A DNA stretch of 64,000 nucleotides, from positions 191,589,620 through 191,653,619 of the forward strand of contig CM047805.1 in the NCBI GenBank assembly GCA_026214975.1. The letters run 5' to 3'. The translations under genes and the position numbers were made by a program. Under the pieces are notes generated by a model. The model did no database searches. It was given only the letters and a program-made list of their open reading frames with translations, and had not been told where the DNA came from. This stretch comes from Gentiana macrophylla. Taxonomy: Eukaryota; Streptophyta; Magnoliopsida; Gentianales; Gentianaceae. The first letter of the stretch is position 1, and every line of letters starts with the position of its first letter. Positions 59,218 through 64,000 of the stretch are shown here, piece by piece.

Positions 59218-59497
59218 TATTGAAGAAAATCAGAATACACAGACGGAAACTCTGAACAACTGTTTTATTGAATTGATTAAAAATGATTTCACCACTTCTC
59301 TTTATATAGGAGAGAAGTCAAAGATAAATACAATTCAAATAAATAAAAGAAATGATAAATGATTATCTAAACCTAACTTAAATTCAAAACAAATAACTAA
59401 TCTTTTATTTAAAAATAATTCCTATCTATATCAGCTTTATCTTTCTTTTTTTTCTTTGTTTGACATTCATCCTGTCTGTTGAGATTATCTTCTAATA
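59218..59497 (-). mobile_element. Copia-type LTR with TA...TA ends (280 bp)
   Basis: On the minus strand it begins TATTAGAAG and ends CTTCAATA, so the ends are inverted repeats but lack the usual TG...CA. A TATA box (ctatataaagag) and an aataaaac signal are present in the right places. A purine tract (GAGGGAGGG) precedes it on the minus strand, so this is a 3' LTR whose interior runs to the right. It interrupts the LINE ORF1. Confidence 0.7.
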
Positions 59498-59539
59498 CCC
59501 TCCCTCAAACGAGGCCGGGTTCGGAGGCCGAGTTTGTCT

Positions 59540-59870
59540 TTGCATATTTTGGAGGGCATCTCCACAACGGCTGTTCTTCCGGAGTTCATTAGTTGTTGTG
59601 TTTCGGAGGGCATCTCCACGCCGATGATTCTTCCGAAGTCCATAGTTGTGGTATTTTTGGAGGACATCTCCACTCCGGATGCCTTTTCCGAAGTCCATTA
59701 GTGATTTTGGAGGGCATCTCCACCCCGGATGCTTTGTCCGAAGTCCAATAGTGATTTTGGAGAGCATCTCTACCCCGGTGCCTTTATCGAAGTCCATAGT
59801 TGTGATATTTGGAGGGCATCTCCACTCCGACGCACTTATTTCTCGGCTTTTCGGAGTCCATTAGTTTTTT
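59540..59870. repeat. ~52-bp minisatellite, 6 units
   Basis: GGAGGGCATCTCCAC-type starts occur at 59551, 59605, 59659, 59709, 59759 and 59811 (periods 54, 54, 50, 50, 52). On the minus strand the units read partly as repeats of a GVEMPSK/MDFGK-like phrase. It lies just inside the LTR at 59218-59497. Confidence 0.85.
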
Positions 59871-60065
59871 TTTTCCAACATCGGCATCCAATTGTTGATA
59901 GCTCCATGATCTGTCTCATTGTTTTTGCAAAACCTCTAATTGTTGATCGCTGCATGATCTGTCTCATTGCATTTGAACAAAAAATGGATACAGACTGAAT
60001 GCCAAACGAAAAGATGAGTTGTTTTATGTAAAATTACTTATTAATTAATGAAGAGAGTTTGAGAA

Positions 60066-60418
60066 TGTGTTAACACAAGAGTAAACTTCAACTTGTCTTT
60101 TATTCATTGATAATGAAGGAGTATAAATAGATACAATTTGGAGAGAGACTAGCTAGCTAGTATGCCACTTGAGTATGTAGATGTGGGCGGCACAAAAGCA
60201 AAAAGTAAAAGTACAATCTATGTCTATGTCTATGACATAAAGTAAACTAGAGTTTGACATATTAATTGTTTATATGTATCACAATTAATATGTCTTTTAC
60301 AAATAAATAAAGTGTACAAATAAAGTTATGCCTGACATAGTCTCTTTGTGATCATGAGGATCGGCGATCGCCGATCACCTGCTTGAGCCTCGCAGATCAT
60401 TGAGTGATATATTTCACA
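60066..60418 (-). mobile_element. Copia 3' LTR (353 bp)
   Basis: On the minus strand it runs from TGTGAAATA to TGTTAACACA, preceded by a purine tract (gttgaggggg). A TATA-like ctatttatactcc and aataaaag lie at the expected places. The RNase H of the same element ends about 105 bp away. Confidence 0.75.
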
Positions 60419-60522
60419 CCCCCTCAACTGGTCTGATATATTGATGCAAACCAAGTTTGCTACTTAGTCTATTTGAGCGTAAGAGGTGGAATAGCCTTGG
60501 TAAGAATATCGGCATTTTGATC

Positions 60523-62148
60523 TTACGAGGGAACATCTTTGGAGTTGAATAATCTTGGCATCAATCTTCTCCTTCGTAAAGTGTCATCAATGTCCACATG
60601 TTTTGTTTTGTCATGATGGGTGGATACTCTGCCATGCATAGTCTTTGAGTTATTATCACAACAGAGTGTGATAGGTTCTTTGAATAGGTTCTTTGAAGTT
60701 CGATGAAGTACTCTTTTGAGCCAAAGAGCTTCACAAATGCCTAAAACAAGTGCCACGAGTTGAAACTTCAAGATCGCTTCTGAGACACGATGAGGTTGTT
60801 TCTTGCTCCTCCAAGTAACAAGATTGCCCCATACATAGGAACAATAGCCTGTGGTAGACCTTCTATCTATGTGGCATCCAAACCCAATCAAACATCGAGA
60901 TATAGACCTTGATGGATCTATCGCAAATGGACTTGGTGAAGTGCAACCCTTGGCCAGGAGTGGACTTCAAATACCGCAGATTCTATTCATGCATCCCAAT
61001 GTTGCTCAAGAGGCAATGCATGAAGCAAGCTAACTGTGATCGACACCATATGCAATATCCGGTCTTGTATGGGATAGGTAGATGAGTTTCCTACAAGTCT
61101 TTGATATTGTTTCTTTCTTACAAAGAATGTCACCATGTAGTAGGTATGACCTGGGGTCTACTGGGGATACTGAAGAGTTTGCACCCCAAAGATGCCGATT
61201 TCCTTCAAAGAGTCCAAGTACATATTTCCTTTGGGAGACTGAGATTCCTTTGATGTTTCTAGCTACTTCCATGCCAAGAAAATACTTAAGTAAACCCAAG
61301 TCTTTAACCTGAAATACCTTTGCCAGCAATTCTTTCAAGTGTTGGATCTCAGCAGGGTCATCTCCAGTAAAGGATGATATCATCCACATAGACAATAAGA
61401 ATAGACCTCTTCTGGTTGGTTGTCTTGATGAACATAGTGTGATCAGAATTGCATTGGTGATATCCAGCAGCTTTGACCACAGTTGTTAATTTTCCAAACC
61501 ATGCCCTTGGTGATTGCTTCAGGCCATATAGAGATTTCCTCAGTTTGCACACCTTGCCTTGAGTATGAGGATTGATAAAACCAGGAGGTATAGTCATATA
61601 AACCTCCTCAGTAAGGTCCCCATTTAGAAAAGCATTTTTGATGTCCAATTGATGAAGAGGCCAGTCAAGTTGGACAGCTAGAGAAATTAGTACCCTGACA
61701 GTGTTGAGCTTTGCCACTGGTGCAAAAGTTTCTTTATAGTCAATGCCATAAGTTTGAGTGAATCCCCTAGTCTGGCTTTGTACTTGTCAATAGTGCCATC
61801 GCAGTGTATTTGATAGTGAATAACCATTTGCGGTGAATGTCTTCTTGCCTTTTGGAAGAGTTGTGAGATCCCAAGTATGATTATCCGGAGGCGATCATCT
61901 CTGTTTTAAAGCTGACCTTCCACTTATCATTTTGAAGGGCCTCCCGAATATTTCTAGGGATAGAGTGAGAGTCCAGTCTGTGTAAACATGGCAAAGACAG
62001 AGACAAGCGATCATAAGATAAATAAGAATGAATAGAATGATCGAGTGCATGATCTTTTCCTTTCCTTAGAGCAATAGTCTCATCATCCACTTCAATGAGA
62101 TCCGAGAGTCAATAAAGCCGAGGTCCAATGGACTCACGTTCGAGAGAG
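60523..62148 (-). pseudogene. pol: Copia pol remnant: reverse transcriptase and RNase H
   Basis: Minus-strand order: linker (LSYDRLSLS, SIPRNIREALQNDKWK; 61881-62090), reverse transcriptase (LHQLDIKNAFLNGDLTEEVY, KLRKSLYGLKQSPRAWFGK and the catalytic YVDDIIL; 61358-61717, continuing in another frame as LGLLKYFLGMEVARN to 61030), and RNase H (DRRSTTGYCSYVWGNLVTWR, HVDIDDTLRRRRL; 60523-60891). Shifts or stops lie near 60900, 61370 and 61720. Everything upstream (integrase, protease, gag) is cut off at 62148 by the next LTR. It belongs with the LTR at 60066-60418. Confidence 0.88.
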
Positions 62149-63685
62149 TGTTAAGGGTCAAATTGTATGATTTATAACGATATATTTTATATAAAATTCC
62201 CCTATATTCGTATTATTTTCATAGAAATCGAGCCTTATATTTAAATATTGAGCAAATGATATTTTTAATGAGTAAACTTCAAAATGTAACAAATTATGTG
62301 ATTTAATTGATGATTTATTGTTAATTTGGAATTATATTACATTTTGGTATCATTTGATCATTATTTAGGAGCCTACAAGTGTTCAAGCTTGGAAGTGACA
62401 AGTGGCAAAAGGATAAGATCAAGGAGGACAAGTCATGAATCATCTAGAATATGCAAGAGATAAGGTTTGTTGCAAAAGATAAGGATGGTTTGTTAAGAGA
62501 TAAGGACACAGAATCATCGGATCACTCAAAGACAGTGTGAAATCGGAGTTTGGAAGCCCAAGCGGCGTTTGATGATAAGCTGGCGTTCTGAGAGGAGCAT
62601 AAAGCAAGATCGAGAGCTCAGAAAGCAGTTTGAATCGGCGTTCCACGGCCGTAATCGGCGTTCTACATGCCTGAACTGGAGTTCAAACTCTGAAACTGGC
62701 GTTCAAGATCTCTGCCACTGATTTCCTATAAATACCAGCAGATCCCAAACCCATTGAGGATTCGACATTTTTACATCAGAAAACACTCAGAGCAGCCGCA
62801 GTCTTTTCCGGGAGCTTTCAAGGCCGGTCACCCGAGCCTTATGCTCGGGTGATCCGGGGTTAGATTAGGCTTCTTTCCTTTGTTTTGCTTGTTGATTCAT
62901 GGAGCTCAAACTATTGTATCAAACCCTGTGAGTTTGTTCTGCAATTAATTCAGTCCCTGTTTTATCTTCATGATTTATGATTCGTTGTGTATCTTTTCTA
63001 TGCAATTATCATGCTATTGTGTGACTAGATCGAAAGATTGGTTGCTAACTGTTGTCTGACGTGATGAGAATCGTTGTTAGGCTAGATCACCATAGAAAAG
63101 ATGTGATTTTTAACCTTGACATAACGAAAGTTGATAGGTTGATTATCTAGGTTATTAGATTGAAAGATCTTACACCTTGTTTTGTATGCGTTAATCTCTA
63201 TAGATCGAAAGATGATGAGATTGATAGGCGAATTACTACGAAAGTAGGATTCATACCTTTGTAAGGTGAAACCACAATTCGAGTTAAGATCATGAGGTGA
63301 ACTAGATTGAAATTACATGGTTTATGCATTGTTTGATTTCATGTTTCCTTAGTTTGGAGTCGTTTTATGTTTTCCTTAGCTTTAGGACTGTTTTATCTTC
63401 TCGTGATTTTTGTTTGTTTGTTCTTAGTTATGTGTTTCACGGCTTTGGACTAAAAATCCTCTGTCAGCATTATTCTCCTCTTGATTTAGGTTTAGTAATA
63501 ACTAGTAGTAACAATTGGAAAGATTAATGAAATTAGATTCAACATCCCAATTCCTCGTGGATCGACCCTTACTTATCTCGCTATACTATCAACTACACGG
63601 TGTTTGGCGGTTAGGAGTTAGTTTTGCATCTAAGTTAGGGTTTATAAATTTTCTTTTGTTTAAATGATGCAAAATATTCTCAACA
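62149..63685 (+). mobile_element. 5' LTR of an Athila/Tat-type gypsy element (1537 bp)
   Basis: It runs from TGTTAAGGGTCAAATT to ATTCTCAACA, four bases before the primer-binding site. The start matches that of the solo LTR at 18679-20429 (minus). TATA box cctataaatacc at about 62726-62737. U5 contains 'cctcgtggatcgaccctta' (about 63553), a phrase shared in type with the two other gypsy LTRs (cctcgtgggatacgacc; cctgtgggatcgacc). Inserted in the copia pol remnant; the rest of the element lies beyond the window. Confidence 0.82.
62543..62704. repeat. Phased (C/T)GGCGTTC-type motif array upstream of the TATA box
   Basis: Copies of yGGmGTT begin at about 62544, 62563, 62581, 62636, 62656, 62677 and 62697. 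Spacings inside the two clusters are 18-21 bp. The array ends ~25 bp before the TATA box. Confidence 0.75.
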
Positions 63686-63689
63686 AAAG

Positions 63690-63707
63690 TGGCGCCGTTG
63701 CCGGGGA
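63690..63707 (+). promoter_or_regulatory. Primer-binding site of the right-hand gypsy element
   Basis: TGGCGCCGTTGCCGGGGA, identical to the site of the LARD at 22302-22319. Confidence 0.9.
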
Positions 63708-64000
63708 ATCGGTGTTTTGTTGGATCTACTTGAGTTAATTCTTCTATTTTGTTACGATTTATTTTTCTTTCAATAAAAGTAGCGTTAATTGAATTGAGAG
63801 TTTTTATTTTTGCCGTGTTTCGATAACCGTTGGGTTAAGAATGTGCAAAAGTTTTTTACTCAATTTATGAAACGTGAATTATATGTTTTCCAATCTAATC
63901 CTCTGTGCTAAAATTTGATGAAATTTCTTTGTGTAGTGTGTATATGATGTATAGTTGGTTTTGGATTGATAATCTGTTGAGCTAGTGAAGGCAGGCTGTG
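63708..64000 (+). other. Leader of the right-hand gypsy element
   Basis: Start of the internal region. No gag frame yet; the window ends here. Confidence 0.6.

Overview
The window is nuclear DNA of a eudicot plant. The evidence is plant-type exon/intron structure (a seven-exon HIPL gene), a UGT73-type glycosyltransferase, dense nested Ty3/gypsy and Ty1/copia retrotransposons, hAT elements, and a plastid ndhF scrap lying in nuclear DNA. Only one gene looks intact (HIPL, minus strand, 34442-37682). Two other host genes are damaged: the 3' part of a WDR43/UTP5-like nucleolar gene (41004-43255, plus) and a UGT73-like gene with one frameshift (54474-55999, minus). No tRNA, rRNA or CRISPR was found.

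Layout. 1-3779 is an AT-rich satellite (about 722-bp monomers, then diverged copies). 3780-5130 is a G-rich GGGTA-type minisatellite with G-quadruplex potential. 5500-13330 is a graveyard: hAT ends, a dead LINE, solo LTRs, and a 581-bp hAT-type element that seems to carry gene fragments. 13334-31261 is one Athila-like gypsy element (TSD ATACC). Its 5' LTR was hit by a 9.3-kb non-autonomous LTR element (14771-24089, TSD GGCGT), which itself contains a solo LTR (18679-20429, TSD ATCAC). The Athila gag-pol is broken by stops and frameshifts, and its 3' LTR is truncated and fused to the integrase. 32589-33581 is a clean hAT element with an 8-bp TSD.

34442-37682 is HIPL. The UTP5 remnant follows, hit by a hAT element in an exon and by a copia element (43279-51450, minus) in an ATT run. 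That copia carries two further solo-LTR insertions. 51650-52262 is another solo LTR (TSD GAAAG). After the UGT locus, the right end (58300-64000) holds a LINE ORF1 remnant, two minus-strand copia pieces, a 52-bp minisatellite, and the 5' LTR and primer-binding site of another Athila/Tat-type gypsy element that runs off the window.

The most interesting pattern is shared by LTR families whose sequences otherwise differ. Three elements with an Asp-tRNA-type primer-binding site carry arrays of a family-specific short motif, palindromic in two of them. The motifs are spaced 18-22 bp, about two helical turns, and lie upstream of the TATA box (ATGCGTACGCAT at 13671-13924; TCGGTCGACCGA pairs at 15588, 16146 and 22105 and in the right LTR; a GGCGTTC-type motif at 62543-62704). 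Second is an approximately 81-bp ndhF fragment inside one LTR of the Athila element and absent from its other LTR.
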